The notes under the pieces were generated by a model. It did no database searches and was not told the DNA's origin. It saw only the letters and a list, made by a program, of their open reading frames with translations. Positions 9,159 to 20,133 of a stretch of 64,000 bases of DNA are shown here, piece by piece. The DNA comes from Bacillus methanolicus (GTDB lineage Bacteria; Bacillota; Bacilli; Bacillales; Cytobacillaceae): NCBI RefSeq assembly GCF_008764295.1, contig NZ_VTQX01000001.1, positions 186,001-250,000 on the forward strand, written 5' to 3'. The position numbers were made by a program, and so were the translations under genes. The first letter of the stretch is position 1, and each line of letters begins with the position of its first letter.

Positions 9159-9185
9159 TTTTTCTAATCCTTTTTTTCAATGAAC

Positions 9186-9226
9186 GAGCATGTCCTGTTA
9201 ACATTTCAGACATGTTCTTTTTTCTT
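9186..9226 (+). terminator. SR1 terminator
   Basis: GAGCATGTC / GACATGTTC stem (one G-U pair) followed by TTTTTTCTTTCTC. Confidence 0.8.
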
Positions 9227-9290
9227 TCTCATCAAGTTTAGATCACTGCAATAACGAAATTATCACCTTTTATAGTAGTGAAAACGTAAA

Positions 9291-9309
9291 AAAAAGACCA
9301 AACAGGTCT
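9291..9309 (-). terminator. Terminator of the DUF3055 gene
   Basis: On the minus strand AGACC-TGTTT-GGTCT is followed by a run of eight T. It starts five bases after the stop codon. Confidence 0.75.
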
Positions 9310-9313
9310 CATC

Positions 9314-9616
9314 TTATTCATATTGAGGTTCAAAAGGAAGATGTGGAATTGCAGTTTTAAAAAACTCAATTAAATCCGATGCTTGTTGTTCATCTTGAAT
9401 GCGGAATGCGGATTGAATGTATTCAATATCAACGAGGTCTTTCGAGTCGAGGAGTGCTGAGCGGCCAGTTTGCATACAAACGACTAAGGGCTTACCGAAA
9501 AATTGATTCGTATAGACAATGCCAAAATCATAACGGGTTGTTTCCGTCACAAACCCAACAAATCGTACCTTGGCTTTTTCGTGCTCATCATATAGCTTAT
9601 GAAAATATTCCATCAT
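9314..9616 (-). CDS. DUF3055-like protein
   Basis: A 100-residue soluble protein. The pattern VRFVGFVTETTRYDFGIVYT - FFGKPLVVCMQTGRSALL - DIEYIQSAF resembles the DUF3055 family of Bacillales. It starts with two consecutive ATG codons behind GGAGGCGATAACG, so the true start may be either. Monocistronic, with its own terminator. Function unknown. The family call is from memory of the pattern and is moderately secure. Confidence 0.75.
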   Translation of the reverse strand: MMEYFHKLYDEHEKAKVRFVGFVTETTRYDFGIVYTNQFFGKPLVVCMQTGRSALLDSKDLVDIEYIQSAFRIQDEQQASDLIEFFKTAIPHLPFEPQYE

Positions 9617-9811
9617 CGTTATCGCCTCCTTTTTGTTATAATATTTCCAATTTTATTATAGTTGATAAAAATATAGAAAACAACAATATTACCGAAGTGT
9701 CAAAATATCGTCAACATTCCTTTTTCTCTGTTGTCACTTATCTGAAAACTTTGCTAGAATAGAAGAGAAAAATGATCTACTTTATCTTTGGGATAATTAG
9801 GGGGATGGAAC

Positions 9812-10246
9812 ATGTCTAGTCACGCATACATAAGACTCGTGCCTTCATCAGAAAAGGAAAGCGTTACCACTGATGAAGTAATCGAACTATTCAATTATTA
9901 TAAAAATATTACGAATAAAACTGGTGATCAGCTTAATTGGGAATACCGGGAAGCTGCCTTCCCGTATGAGATTGTCGAAAAACCTGAAGGAAAAGGAAAG
10001 TGGTTTTATCTAAAATCAGATGAAGCGAATTATAATATCATTTTAATCGGAGTTGATAAACAGACTTTTCATCAGGAAGAAGAAACACCGTCCGAACAAA
10101 CGTATATTCAAATCACCTTACCAGAAACCTCAACATTTGGAGATAAAGGAAAAGCAAATGAATTTTGTAAATTTTTAGCAAAAAAACTCAAAGCTGAACT
10201 GCAATTATTTAATGGACGAGTCATGTATTTTTATCCACGAAAATAG
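9812..10246 (+). CDS. DUF1885-like protein
   Basis: A 144-residue soluble protein starting at an ATG behind GGGGGATGGAAC. The sequence (AYIRLVPSSEKESVTTDEVIE, then KGKWFYLKSDEANYNIILIG, then GRVMYFYPRK) looks like the DUF1885 family of Bacillaceae, a family with a solved structure but no known function. No signal peptide or membrane segment. Convergent with the polysaccharide deacetylase gene and sharing a terminator with it. Confidence 0.75.
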   Translation: MSSHAYIRLVPSSEKESVTTDEVIELFNYYKNITNKTGDQLNWEYREAAFPYEIVEKPEGKGKWFYLKSDEANYNIILIGVDKQTFHQEEETPSEQTYIQITLPETSTFGDKGKANEFCKFLAKKLKAELQLFNGRVMYFYPRK

Positions 10247-10276
10247 GCAGGGACAAATCTTTGTCCTTGCCTTTTA
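10246..10276. terminator. Bidirectional terminator
   Basis: GGCAGGGACAAA / TTTGTCCTTGCC with TTTTATTTATT on the plus side, between convergent stops. Confidence 0.85.
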
Positions 10277-10277
10277 T

Positions 10278-11108
10278 TTATTCAGGGACTTTTATAAGAT
10301 TGGGAGCGACTATTTCATAGCCCTTCTTCCGCAACCCTTGAACAATCCCTTCTAAAGCTTCACTTGTCCATTTTCGGTCATGCATTAACAAATTTGCTCC
10401 ATTATTTAAATATGGACTATTAATCATTATTTCCCTCAACGCATCTTTCTCCTGAAAACCTTTTTCCCAATCATATCCGTACGTCCAATTCATCACAACC
10501 ATTTTTTCATCTGCTGCTATTTTTTTAGACTCGTCAGTGTTTGCCCCGAATGGAGCTCGGAAAAATTTTGGTCGCTCACCTGTGATTTCCTCTACAAGAT
10601 CATTTACAGCAATAATCTCCTGTAATTGTTTTTCAGGAGTAAGATTCGCTAAATTTTGATGAGAGTAGGTATGATTCCCAATTGGAAAACCTAAATCATA
10701 AATTTTTTTTAAAATTGCTGCTTTTTCTTGCGTATCAATAAAATGACCGTTTACAAAAAAAATTGCTTTAGCTCCTAAATTTTTTAATGTGTAAGCCATT
10801 TCCAACGCGTACTTATCTGGTGCATCGTCAATTGTTAATAAAACAACTTTTTCGTTTGCTTCCTCTATCGGTACAACTGTCCAAGTTTTGTCATCGATCT
10901 TATACAACGGTTCACTCTTTTCAGTACCATTTGTTTCCAGTTCCGCCTCTTTTAATCCTTGCTTCTCGTTTTCCTTTTTAGTCCATTCTGTCTGATCCTC
11001 ATCGACGACCAACTGCTCATCAGTTTCTGCTAGAAAATCGTTCGGACTTTCATGACCACAGCCAACTAACAGAAGACCAGTTACCATAAACGCGAACCAT
11101 CTTTTCAA
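10278..11108 (-). CDS. Lipoprotein polysaccharide deacetylase (NodB domain)
   Basis: A carbohydrate esterase 4 family protein on the cell surface, about 276 residues. N-terminal lipobox TGLLLVGC, an acidic linker, then the NodB domain: VVLLTIDDAPDK (catalytic/metal Asp pair), IFFVNGHF, GNHTYSHQNL (His-x3-His metal ligands), FFRAPFGAN, MNWTYGYDWE and the terminal NLLMHD. It probably removes N-acetyl groups from peptidoglycan or another wall polymer; which substrate cannot be told. I choose the TTG at 11108 (GAGGTG six bases upstream) over the GTG at 11117, because the GTG overlaps the binding site. Confidence 0.9.
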   Translation of the reverse strand: MKRWFAFMVTGLLLVGCGHESPNDFLAETDEQLVVDEDQTEWTKKENEKQGLKEAELETNGTEKSEPLYKIDDKTWTVVPIEEANEKVVLLTIDDAPDKYALEMAYTLKNLGAKAIFFVNGHFIDTQEKAAILKKIYDLGFPIGNHTYSHQNLANLTPEKQLQEIIAVNDLVEEITGERPKFFRAPFGANTDESKKIAADEKMVVMNWTYGYDWEKGFQEKDALREIMINSPYLNNGANLLMHDRKWTSEALEGIVQGLRKKGYEIVAPNLIKVPE

Positions 11109-11179
11109 TACTGTCACCTCAAAATAATTACGAATTGTATTCCTGTCCCTACTATTTTATCCATTCCTTTTCAGCATTG

Positions 11180-11416
11180 CTAGAAAAGGCTCAAAAAAAT
11201 GTGAATGGCACAATATACAGTTAAACTAACGAGGGTGACAAAGATCGTTTTTTTTGTAGACTTCAAAATCAAATTACTAGCGACCATCCCTAAATAGATA
11301 AATACGAAAAACATCGCGACATTATAGACAATTTGATCATATTTAGAAAGCGATTCAAATAAAGTATAAACGCTCCAAATCATAAGCTGAATTAATATGA
11401 CAACATAATTTCTCAA
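11180..11416 (-). CDS. Small integral membrane protein
   Basis: A 78-residue protein with three hydrophobic segments (about 4-19, 31-52 and 57-77) and few charges. It starts at a TTG with GTAGGTG seven bases upstream. I do not recognise the family. It sits between the deacetylase and a divergent lipoprotein gene, and no operon partner is evident. Confidence 0.7.
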   Translation of the reverse strand: MRNYVVILIQLMIWSVYTLFESLSKYDQIVYNVAMFFVFIYLGMVASNLILKSTKKTIFVTLVSLTVYCAIHIFLSLF

Positions 11417-11599
11417 CTTATATCACCTACTTAAGTATACAATATTTACTAGCATTCTATGATTTCAATTCGAATGATATTTTTCAATTCTGTATCATTT
11501 ACATGACATCCCCTATTTATTTTGGTCACTATGCTACTATATGGGTAATTAAGCGTATTTTCTGAACAGAATTTCTAATTTGAATGTGAGGCTATTTCA

Positions 11600-11974
11600 A
11601 TGAAATTCGCACCTATAATTATGATCTTATTTATGTTGATACCTGCATGCCAAAAAAACGACGCTAAAAGCTTTGAGATTGATAGTAGCGATAAGCAAGT
11701 GCTCTTCTTTTCAAATGAAACAGAGCATGCTAATCTTCAAATAGAAGCTCCTTATTACGATGCGATTATTGAATTGCGACAACGCTTTCCTGAAGAATTC
11801 AATGAGATAAAAACTTTTGCTCCCACTACTGATAAAGCCATTTTCACAAAGCTTAAGGTAGAAGTTTGTCCAGCGATTATCGTTCTTCATAACGATAAAG
11901 TTTTAGTACAAGTAGCAGGAGAAAGCTCTAAAGAAGAAATTCTTCAACCCATCGAAGCTGCATTAATGAATTAA
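11600..11974 (+). CDS. Small thioredoxin-fold-like lipoprotein, Slp-like
   Basis: A 124-residue lipoprotein: signal peptide with lipobox LIPAC (cysteine at 17), then a domain whose pattern (VLFFSNETEHANL, PYYDAIIELRQRFPEEFNEI, CPAIIVLHNDKVLVQVAG, EEILQPIEAAL) resembles a thioredoxin fold without a CxxC active site. B. subtilis encodes the small peptidoglycan-associated lipoprotein Slp next to pdhD, so this may be the counterpart. The name is not certain enough to assign. ATG start with GAGG eight bases upstream. Confidence 0.7.
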   Translation: MKFAPIIMILFMLIPACQKNDAKSFEIDSSDKQVLFFSNETEHANLQIEAPYYDAIIELRQRFPEEFNEIKTFAPTTDKAIFTKLKVEVCPAIIVLHNDKVLVQVAGESSKEEILQPIEAALMN

Positions 11975-12044
11975 TCATTTTGATATACTACTTTTAGAAA
12001 GCTCGTTTCCCAAAAGATTAGCAAATATTTTTTACACACTAAAC

Positions 12045-12260
12045 ATGAGATCGGCGAGCAATAGGAACCATTAGCGTAAGCTATTTTTCTTCGTGCTCGG
12101 CGGCTACCAACTATGAAACGAAAGCTCAATGGCGATTGGTTACCGGACACTTTCGTTTATAGGTTACACATCCCGGTATTGCACAACTTCAATAAGAAAA
12201 TAATGACAAAAGAGGGTCCCAAAAGCCTAGCTTATAGGAGCCTCTCTTTTTTTAATTCCC
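12045..12260. repeat. Three consecutive inverted repeats
   Basis: First, GGCGAGCA...ATTAGC pairs with GCTAT...TGCTCGGC (12052-12105). Second, ACTATGAAACGAAAG (about 12112-12126) pairs with CTTTCGTTTATAGGT (about 12160-12174). Third, GAGGGTCC...GGAGCCTC is followed by TCTTTTTTT (about 12213-12255), a terminator-like hairpin. The third resembles the patA terminator at 58808-58846 (both contain GTCCCAAAAGC). Confidence 0.5.
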
Positions 12261-12522
12261 TCTATCATAATAAAGAAAACCTTTCACTTTTGGTCTAATA
12301 AAATCCCCAAAACCAATTAAACCATTAAAAGGAGATGTTCTCATATACAAGAATGCTCCCATGACTAACCAACTAGTTCTATCAAAGGAGATTGAGTTCT
12401 CATTCCAGAGCCCGCCGATTCATTTAGCAGTAGAAAAATAAATCCAATTGACAACCAAAAATACCTAAAAGCTGGATACAAAAGAAAAAGCTGATCTCAA
12501 AAAGTCGTTTAACCCAGAGTAT

Positions 12523-12564
12523 CGACAAAAGCCATCGAGAGGTTCCCTCTCGACGGCTTTTGTC
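12523..12564. repeat. Hairpin repeat, copy 2
   Basis: CGACAAAAGCCATCGAGAGG followed by a near-complementary arm ending CTCTCGACGGCTTTTGTC and ATTTTT. Same element as 304-346, better conserved here. Confidence 0.65.
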
Positions 12565-12597
12565 ATTTTTGGATAGTTGGCTGTAAAAATCCGTTAA

Positions 12598-12705
12598 TTT
12601 CCGCTCCGGGCACTTGCTTTCCGGGGGGCAGGCGGTGAGCTTCCTCAGAGCTGTCGCTCCTGCGGGAAAAAGCGGCTCGGCTCCGCCCGCGGAAAGTGCC
12701 ACCCT
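12598..12705. repeat. GC-rich dispersed intergenic repeat
   Basis: An abrupt GC-rich block in AT-rich surroundings (TCCGCTCCGGGCACTTGCTT, CCTCAGAGCTGTCGCTCCTG, CCGCGGAAAGTGCC). It resembles an intergenic repeat frequent in Bacillaceae, where CGCTTTCCGCGGG and GCTCCTGCGGGA blocks recur. Open frames here are by-products of its lack of stops. A decayed copy may lie at 52150-52205. Confidence 0.6.
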
Positions 12706-12749
12706 TCGTTATAATCAACCTATACTATCTATTCATAATTCTATTTTAA

Positions 12750-12798
12750 AAGAAAAAGACTGTAGCAAACTGAAATCCTTCAAGTTTGTCTACAGTCT
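12750..12798 (-). terminator. Terminator of the pdh operon
   Basis: On the minus strand AGACTGTAGACAAACT / AGTTTG-CTACAGTCT, then TTTTCTTTT. It lies about 50 bases after the pdhD stop. Confidence 0.9.
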
Positions 12799-12845
12799 GA
12801 GTCGTTTCTAACGACCTTTTGACATGGCTTTCCTTTATTGTTACC

Positions 12846-14258
12846 TTATTTAATAATGTGAATTGGGCTGCCAATTGCTACTTCTGCAGCTTCCATTGTA
12901 ATTTCTCCTAATGTAGGGTGAGCATGAATTGTCATTGCTAAATCTTCAGCAGTCATTCCTGCTTCGATCGCTAAGCCAAGTTCCGCTATCATATCAGAAG
13001 CACTCGGTCCAGCGATTTGTGCTCCAATAACAAGTCCATCCTCTTTACGAGTGACAAGCTTTAAGAAGCCTTCTGCAGCATCTAAAGCTAGGGCACGACC
13101 ATTTGCAGCAAATGGGAACTTCGAACCAACTACTTCGATTCCTTCATCTTTCGCTTGTTTTTCTGTATAACCTACAGAAGCAAGCTCAGGATCAGAGAAT
13201 ACAACTGCAGGGATTCCAAGATAATCGATTTGCGCATTATGTCCTGCAATCGCCTCAGCCGCAATTTTTCCTTCATAGGAAGCTTTATGAGCTAATTGTG
13301 GTCCAGGGACAATATCTCCTATCGCATAAATGTTAGGAATATTTGTACGGCATTGGACATCAATATTGATGATTCCACGATCAGTCATATCAATCCCAAG
13401 TTGATCAAGACCCATTTCGTCAGTATTTGGACGACGGCCTACTGTTACTAGTACATAATCAGCCTCAACTGTTTTTTCCTCACCTTTAGCTTCATACGTA
13501 ACAACGACGCCATTTTCATTTTCAACGACGCCTTTGGCAAGTGCATTTGTAACGATGTCAGCGCCTTTTTTCTTTAAGTTACGAGCTACAATAGAAGACA
13601 TTTGCTTTTCAAATGCTCCAGCAAATAGTTCATCACTACCTTCAAGAATCGTTACTTCTGTTCCAAAGTTCGCATACGCAGTTCCAAGCTCAACTCCAAT
13701 TACTCCCCCACCAATAATAACGAGTTTCTTTGGAATTTCAGGTAGGTTTAAAGCACCTGTTGAGTTAATAACACGATTAGAATACTTAAATGTTGGAAGC
13801 TCAATCGGACGAGATCCTGTAGCGATTATTGCATTTTTAAAAGTATATGTTTGAGCTGAGTTATCATCCATCACACGAATTGTGTTAGCGTCAACGAAAT
13901 AACCTTCGCCGCGAACGATTTCTACTTTATTCCCTTTTAATAAGCCCTCAACACCGGAAGTAAGCTTATTTACAACGCTACCTTTCCATTCTTGAACCTT
14001 TGAAAAATCAACTTTTACATTTTCAGCAGTAATCCCAATTGATTCAGAATGTAGGGCCGTTTCATAACGGTGACCTGCAGCGATTAATGCCTTAGAAGGA
14101 ATACAACCAACATTCAGACATACGCCACCAAGATTTGCTTTTTCAACAATTGTAACTTTTTGTCCAAGTTGTGCCGCACGAATTGCTGCTACATAACCAC
14201 CAGGACCTGCACCAAGGACAAGAGTATCTGTTTCGATAGGAAAATCTCCAACTACCAT
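12846..14258 (-). CDS. pdhD: Dihydrolipoamide dehydrogenase (E3) PdhD
   Basis: FAD/NAD-dependent E3 of the pyruvate dehydrogenase complex, 470 residues. [17 protein letters not shown] binds [16 protein letters not shown] carries the redox-active disulfide, [19 protein letters not shown] binds NAD, and the C-terminal HAHPTLGE carries the His-Glu pair. Last gene of pdhABCD, four bases after pdhC, with a terminator behind it. It also serves other 2-oxoacid dehydrogenases in Bacillus. Confidence 0.97.
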   Translation of the reverse strand: MVVGDFPIETDTLVLGAGPGGYVAAIRAAQLGQKVTIVEKANLGGVCLNVGCIPSKALIAAGHRYETALHSESIGITAENVKVDFSKVQEWKGSVVNKLTSGVEGLLKGNKVEIVRGEGYFVDANTIRVMDDNSAQTYTFKNAIIATGSRPIELPTFKYSNRVINSTGALNLPEIPKKLVIIGGGVIGVELGTAYANFGTEVTILEGSDELFAGAFEKQMSSIVARNLKKKGADIVTNALAKGVVENENGVVVTYEAKGEEKTVEADYVLVTVGRRPNTDEMGLDQLGIDMTDRGIINIDVQCRTNIPNIYAIGDIVPGPQLAHKASYEGKIAAEAIAGHNAQIDYLGIPAVVFSDPELASVGYTEKQAKDEGIEVVGSKFPFAANGRALALDAAEGFLKLVTRKEDGLVIGAQIAGPSASDMIAELGLAIEAGMTAEDLAMTIHAHPTLGEITMEAAEVAIGSPIHIIK

Positions 14259-14262
14259 TTTA

Positions 14263-15546
14263 TTACGCCTCCATTAACATTAATTCTGGATCATTTAATA
14301 AGCGTTTAATATGATTTAGGGCATTTTGCGCAGTAGCACCATCAATCATACGGTGGTCAAAGCTTAATGAAAGTGCGAGCACAGGTGCTGCAACAATTTC
14401 ACCATCTTTAATCACAGGTTTTTCAGCAATACGTCCAATACCTAGAATGGCAACTTCTGGATGATTAATGACAGGAGTAAACCATTGTCCACCAGCAGAA
14501 CCGATATTCGAAATTGTACAAGAAGCACCTTTCATTTCGTCTGGAGCTAATTTACCATCACGAGCTTTTCCTGCTAGTTCATTGATTTCTTGAGAAATAT
14601 TGAATATAGACTTGCGGTCTGCATCCTTCACAACTGGTACTAATAAACCTTTTTCTGTATCTGCCGCAATTCCAATATTGTAATAGTGCTTATGAATAAT
14701 CTCATTTGTAGCATCATCTAAAGAAGTATTTAAAGCAGGGTATTCACGCAATGCACTTGTTAATGCTTTTACTACATATGGAAGGAATGTAAGCTTAATT
14801 CCCTTGCTTGCAGCAACTTCTTTGTACTTCTTACGATTTGCTACAAGGTTCGTTACATCGACTTCATCCATAAGAGTTACATGTGGAGCAGTGTGTTTAG
14901 AATTCACCATTGCTTTTGCAATTGCCTTACGAATTCCACTCATTTTCTCACGAGTTTCTGGATATTGACCAGCTGGAATTGGTGCTGGTGTTGGTTTAGC
15001 CGATTCAGCTTGTGCTGCTGGTGCTTCTTCAGTTGCTGTTGAAGCTGGCACTGGTGCCCCACCATTTAAGAACGCATCAATATCATCTTTTAGTACACGG
15101 CCGTTATCACCCGAACCTGCTACTTGACGAATATCAACACCTTTATCACGAGCATACTTACGAACAGAAGGCATTGCAATAATGCGACGGTTTGGATCAG
15201 CAGGCTCTGCACTCGCTCCTGCCTCTGGTGTTGCTTCTGGCTGAGCAGCAGGTGCTTCTTTAGGAGCTTCTTCACTTTCATCGCCTTTAAATTTAAGATC
15301 TTCATATCCAGGTGCATCAAATGTGATTAATACCTGTCCTACTGTTGCCACTGTTCCTTCATCAACTAGAACTTCCTCAACTGTACCTTCTACTGGAGAG
15401 GGAATTTCAACAACAGCTTTATCGTTTTGTACTTCACAAAGCACATCATCTTCTTGCACTTTATCGCCTGGTTTCACGAACCATTTTACAATTTCACCTT
15501 CATGGATACCTTCACCAATATCAGGCAGTTTAAATTGGAATGACAT
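14263..15546 (-). CDS. pdhC: Dihydrolipoamide acetyltransferase (E2) PdhC
   Basis: E2 core of the pyruvate dehydrogenase complex, 427 residues. One N-terminal lipoyl domain (residues 1-80, lipoyl Lys in VQNDKAVVE), a long Ala/Pro/Glu linker, the peripheral subunit-binding domain ([20 protein letters not shown], about 125-160), a second flexible linker, and the catalytic domain ending in [11 protein letters not shown] with the active-site His. Start ATG behind GGAGGATGAACCC. A 100-base gap with a small hairpin separates it from pdhB. Confidence 0.97.
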   Translation of the reverse strand: MSFQFKLPDIGEGIHEGEIVKWFVKPGDKVQEDDVLCEVQNDKAVVEIPSPVEGTVEEVLVDEGTVATVGQVLITFDAPGYEDLKFKGDESEEAPKEAPAAQPEATPEAGASAEPADPNRRIIAMPSVRKYARDKGVDIRQVAGSGDNGRVLKDDIDAFLNGGAPVPASTATEEAPAAQAESAKPTPAPIPAGQYPETREKMSGIRKAIAKAMVNSKHTAPHVTLMDEVDVTNLVANRKKYKEVAASKGIKLTFLPYVVKALTSALREYPALNTSLDDATNEIIHKHYYNIGIAADTEKGLLVPVVKDADRKSIFNISQEINELAGKARDGKLAPDEMKGASCTISNIGSAGGQWFTPVINHPEVAILGIGRIAEKPVIKDGEIVAAPVLALSLSFDHRMIDGATAQNALNHIKRLLNDPELMLMEA

Positions 15547-15648
15547 GGGTTCATCCTCCTAAATATTCTTGTTTGTATGCCACTTGATCGAATTTAAGGG
15601 TAATGGACAACCCATCTCCCTTAAACACGGTCTATTTGTTCAATTTTT

Positions 15649-16626
15649 TTAGAAATTAAGTACTTTTTTGCTTGTCTCCATAATATCTTTAACGTTAGGA
15701 AGCCATACAGATTCAGCTTGTGGAAACGCAAATACTGTATCCGGTGCAGCAACACGTAAAACAGGTGCTTCAAGGCTAAGGATTGCACGATCGTTAATTT
15801 CAGCAACAACTTGCGCTGCAATACCAGCTTGTTTTTGCGCTTCTTGAACAACAATTGCACGACCTGTTTTTTCAACTGAAGCGATAATGGTTTCAATATC
15901 AAGTGGAGCTACTGTACGTAAGTCTACAACCTCAACAGAATGTCCTTCTTTTTCAAGTTCTTCTGCTGCTTTAATTGACTCATGAACCATTGCACCATAA
16001 GTGATGATTGAAAGATCAGTACCTTCACGCTTCACTTCAGCCTTGCCAAGCGGAATTGTATATTCTCCTTCAGGTACTTCTTGTCTGAATGAGCGATATA
16101 ATTTCATATGCTCTAAATAAATTACTGGATCGTTATCACGAATAGCTGAAATTAATAATCCCTTTGCATCATAAGGTGTAGAAGGAATAACCACTTTCAA
16201 TCCTGGTTGTTGTGCCATTAAGCCTTCAAGGCTGTCAGCATGCATTTCAGGTGTGTGCACTCCACCACCAAATGGTGAACGGATCGTAACTGGTGCATTA
16301 TATCGACCACCAGAGCGGTAACGCATACGAGCTAATTGACCAGAAATAGAATCCATTACTTCATATACGAATCCAAAGAATTGGATTTCTGGAACAGGAC
16401 GGAAGCCTTGTAAACTTAGACCAACTGCTAAACCACCAATACCAGACTCAGCTAATGGTGTATCAAACACACGATCTTCCCCAAATTCTGCTTGGAGTCC
16501 TTCAGTTGCACGGAAAACCCCACCGTTTACACCTACGTCTTCTCCGAACACTAATACATTCGGATCATTTTTTAATTCAGTGCGTAACGCATCCGTGATT
16601 GCTTGAATCATTGTCATTTGCGCCAT
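15649..16626 (-). CDS. pdhB: Pyruvate dehydrogenase E1 beta PdhB
   Basis: Beta subunit of the thiamine-diphosphate E1 component, 325 residues, typical length. [21 protein letters not shown] at the N-terminus, [20 protein letters not shown] in the middle and [15 protein letters not shown] in the C-terminal domain. It starts three bases after pdhA and forms the alpha2beta2 E1 with it. Confidence 0.97.
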   Translation of the reverse strand: MAQMTMIQAITDALRTELKNDPNVLVFGEDVGVNGGVFRATEGLQAEFGEDRVFDTPLAESGIGGLAVGLSLQGFRPVPEIQFFGFVYEVMDSISGQLARMRYRSGGRYNAPVTIRSPFGGGVHTPEMHADSLEGLMAQQPGLKVVIPSTPYDAKGLLISAIRDNDPVIYLEHMKLYRSFRQEVPEGEYTIPLGKAEVKREGTDLSIITYGAMVHESIKAAEELEKEGHSVEVVDLRTVAPLDIETIIASVEKTGRAIVVQEAQKQAGIAAQVVAEINDRAILSLEAPVLRVAAPDTVFAFPQAESVWLPNVKDIMETSKKVLNF

Positions 16627-16629
16627 GGC

Positions 16630-18249
<1,620 letters not shown>

Positions 18250-18278
18250 TAAAAGGAACCGACTTTTTTTCGATTCCT
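18250..18278 (-). terminator. Terminator of ykyA
   Basis: On the minus strand AAAGGAATCG / CGGTTCCTTTT around an A-rich loop, immediately after the ykyA stop. Confidence 0.75.
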
Positions 18279-18956
18279 TTATCTCTCTTGCTCTTCACTT
18301 ATTTCAATTCCAGCGGCTTTATAAAAACCAAGTTTAATCTCATTATATTGTTTCGTATATTCGTTAAACTCTTCATTGGAATCAAGAACGAGCTTATACG
18401 TATCGTTTATTTTTGTAATTTGTTCTTCGAGCTCGTCAATCGATAATCCCTCTTTCTGAAACATTTGGTACAGCTCTTTATCATGTTCAATCCCTTTCAT
18501 ATAATTGTCAAAAAGGGTATCATGAGTAGCAAATCGTTTTTGCATTGTATCGTATAGCTCATTCGCTTTTGTTTTTAATTCCCCTTCATCTAGTTTTTCA
18601 ATCAACGGAGCAAATTTTTCAAATTCCTGTTTCGACGCTTGGATACTTTCTTCTTCCTTTTGCATATGCTCTTGCCTTTTATCAACAATTGTTAAGGCTT
18701 TTTCAGAAAGAGATACAATTTGCTCAAATTCCTTCATCCCTAATCCGATGATCTCACTGTATATTTCCTTTTCTTCTTTCTCTAGTTCTACTAAAGGCTG
18801 TTGCTGTTTTTCAAAGTCTTGCTCTAGATCAACGACATTTTCTAGCACGGTATACATTTCATCCGTAGTGGTGGTTCGATTAAAACAGCCTGTTATAACG
18901 AACATACTTATGAGAATAAAAAATAATAACGGCTTCTTCCAATTTAAAATTGACAC
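18279..18956 (-). CDS. ykyA: YkyA, putative cell-wall-binding lipoprotein
   Basis: A 225-residue lipoprotein: signal peptide with lipobox VITGC, then an extended, highly charged helical domain (EKQQQPLVELEKEEKEIYSE, KQEFEKFAPLIEKLDEGELK) typical of YkyA. It sits between pdhA and def, as in B. subtilis. I use the GTG at 18956 with AAGGGGG seven bases upstream; the frame extends further upstream but without a binding site. It probably sits on the outer face of the membrane; its role is unknown. Confidence 0.88.
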   Translation of the reverse strand: MSILNWKKPLLFFILISMFVITGCFNRTTTTDEMYTVLENVVDLEQDFEKQQQPLVELEKEEKEIYSEIIGLGMKEFEQIVSLSEKALTIVDKRQEHMQKEEESIQASKQEFEKFAPLIEKLDEGELKTKANELYDTMQKRFATHDTLFDNYMKGIEHDKELYQMFQKEGLSIDELEEQITKINDTYKLVLDSNEEFNEYTKQYNEIKLGFYKAAGIEISEEQER

Positions 18957-19275
18957 TTTGTAACCCCCTTCATATGACAATTATTACTATATAGTTTGTT
19001 GCAAATATTTACAATAGCACATAAGAAAAACCGAGAAAAAATCAGCAATGACGATTCCATAAGTCGTTTAAGTGTATTAAAAATGAGCTTCATTACAATG
19101 ATATATCTAGATATATTACCTGCTAAACATGCATAATGGGAAAATTGATACGATTAATAGATCCTATTCAAATCTATTATTAATTATGTCTCTTACTAGT
19201 AAAATGTTGCAACTATACGGTCAATATAAATTCTGTTAAAATAATGCACGAGAGAATTACGTGGGAGTGAAATAC

Positions 19276-19830
19276 ATGCTTACGATGGAAGACATTATTA
19301 AAGACGGTCATCCTACTTTGCGTTCCGTTGCAAAAGAGGTCCCGCTTCCAGCATCAGAGGAAGATAAAGATACATTAAGAGCTCTGCTAGAATATGTAAT
19401 CGCAAGTCAAAATCCTGAAATCGCCAAAGAAAAAGGCTTAAGACCCGGAATTGGTCTAGCAGCACCTCAAATCAATATTTCAAAAAGAATGATCGCCATC
19501 CATGTAACCGACGATAAAGAAAACCTGTACAGTTATGCCCTTTTTAATCCAAAGATTATCAGCCATTCTGTGGAGAAAGCATACTTAACGAGTGGCGAAG
19601 GCTGCCTTTCCGTGGATGAATCAATTCCAGGTTATGTCCCAAGATATGCAAGAGTAACGGTGAAAGCGACGACATTAGAAGGTGAAGAGATTAAGCTTAG
19701 ACTGAAAGGTTTACCGGCCATTTGTATCCAGCATGAGATCGATCATCTTAATGGAATAATGTTTTATGATCATATTAACAAAGACGATCCATTCGCACCA
19801 ATTGAAAATGCAACACCAATCGAAAGATAA
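19276..19830 (+). CDS. def: Peptide deformylase
   Basis: Metallo-hydrolase that removes the formyl group from nascent proteins, 184 residues. All three motifs are intact: [14 protein letters not shown] and QHEIDHLNG. The length and the insertion around [15 protein letters not shown] are those of the Gram-positive type II enzyme (DefB/YkrB). I choose the ATG at 19276 with GGGAG eight bases upstream over the upstream GTG codon. A strong terminator follows. Confidence 0.96.
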   Translation: MLTMEDIIKDGHPTLRSVAKEVPLPASEEDKDTLRALLEYVIASQNPEIAKEKGLRPGIGLAAPQINISKRMIAIHVTDDKENLYSYALFNPKIISHSVEKAYLTSGEGCLSVDESIPGYVPRYARVTVKATTLEGEEIKLRLKGLPAICIQHEIDHLNGIMFYDHINKDDPFAPIENATPIER

Positions 19831-19844
19831 GAATAATTCAGTTA

Positions 19845-19881
19845 AAACGCAAAGGGGTTCCGCAAAGCACCTTTGCGTTTT
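19845..19881 (+). terminator. Terminator of def
   Basis: AAAACGCAAAGG / CCTTTGCGTTTTTTT stem with a 14-base loop. Confidence 0.9.
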
Positions 19882-20052
19882 TTTGTGGACGCGAAGGAGC
19901 TCAAATTCTAACAAATATGTTACTACCATGTTTAACCATGAGAAAAATACCTATTACTTCATATAATAAAGATAAGAAATATATAACAGGAGATATTTAT
20001 CTTTACTTTGGACAAGGATCGTATAATATAGGAAGTAAGGAGATGATCCGCA

Positions 20053-20124
20053 ATGTTAAAGAAGCTGAAAAAAAAGCTTGTTGAACATTGGAAAGATTTG
20101 CTTCGAAAAAAATCCATCGCGTAA
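20053..20124 (+). CDS. 23-residue cationic amphipathic peptide
   Basis: A short frame encodes MLKKLKKKLVEHWKDLLRKK-SIA, with AAGGAG ten bases upstream and its own terminator ten bases downstream, so it is a complete transcription unit. TATAAT at 20022-20027 could be its -10 box, although no good -35 is seen. The peptide has nine Lys/Arg, leucines spaced for an amphipathic helix and a tryptophan, and no long hydrophobic stretch. I do not recognise it. Options are a membrane-active or type I toxin-like peptide, a leaderless bacteriocin-like peptide, a small regulatory protein, or the coding part of a small RNA. Confidence 0.55.
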   Translation: MLKKLKKKLVEHWKDLLRKKSIA

Positions 20125-20133
20125 ATTAATGAT

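Larger units (their letters stand above)
8978..9226 (+). ncRNA. sr1: SR1 dual-function small RNA (extent estimated)
   Basis: From the predicted start after the TATTAT box to the terminator at 9186-9226, about 250 nt. In B. subtilis SR1 base-pairs with ahrC mRNA and encodes SR1P. Here identity is inferred from the encoded peptide, the locus between pdh and speA, and the promoter arrangement; base pairing was not tested. Confidence 0.65.
11975..12845. other. 871-bp repeat-rich intergenic region
   Basis: No convincing gene. It contains a run of hairpins (12045-12260), a hairpin repeat (12523-12564), a GC-rich repeat (12598-12705) and the pdh terminator. A short frame of about 26 codons from the ATG near 12360 to 12440 (MTNQLVLSKEIEFSFQSPPI...) looks protein-like and may be a gene remnant, but it is too short to call. 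Confidence 0.6.

Noticed and set aside
12113-12298. A 61-codon plus-strand frame
   Set aside because: It runs through two hairpins and a terminator-like element, with no ribosome binding site and no recognisable domain.
12424-12702. Open frames of 65-92 codons on both strands across the GC-rich block
   Set aside because: They arise from the low stop frequency of the repeat, have no ribosome binding site and no protein-like pattern.
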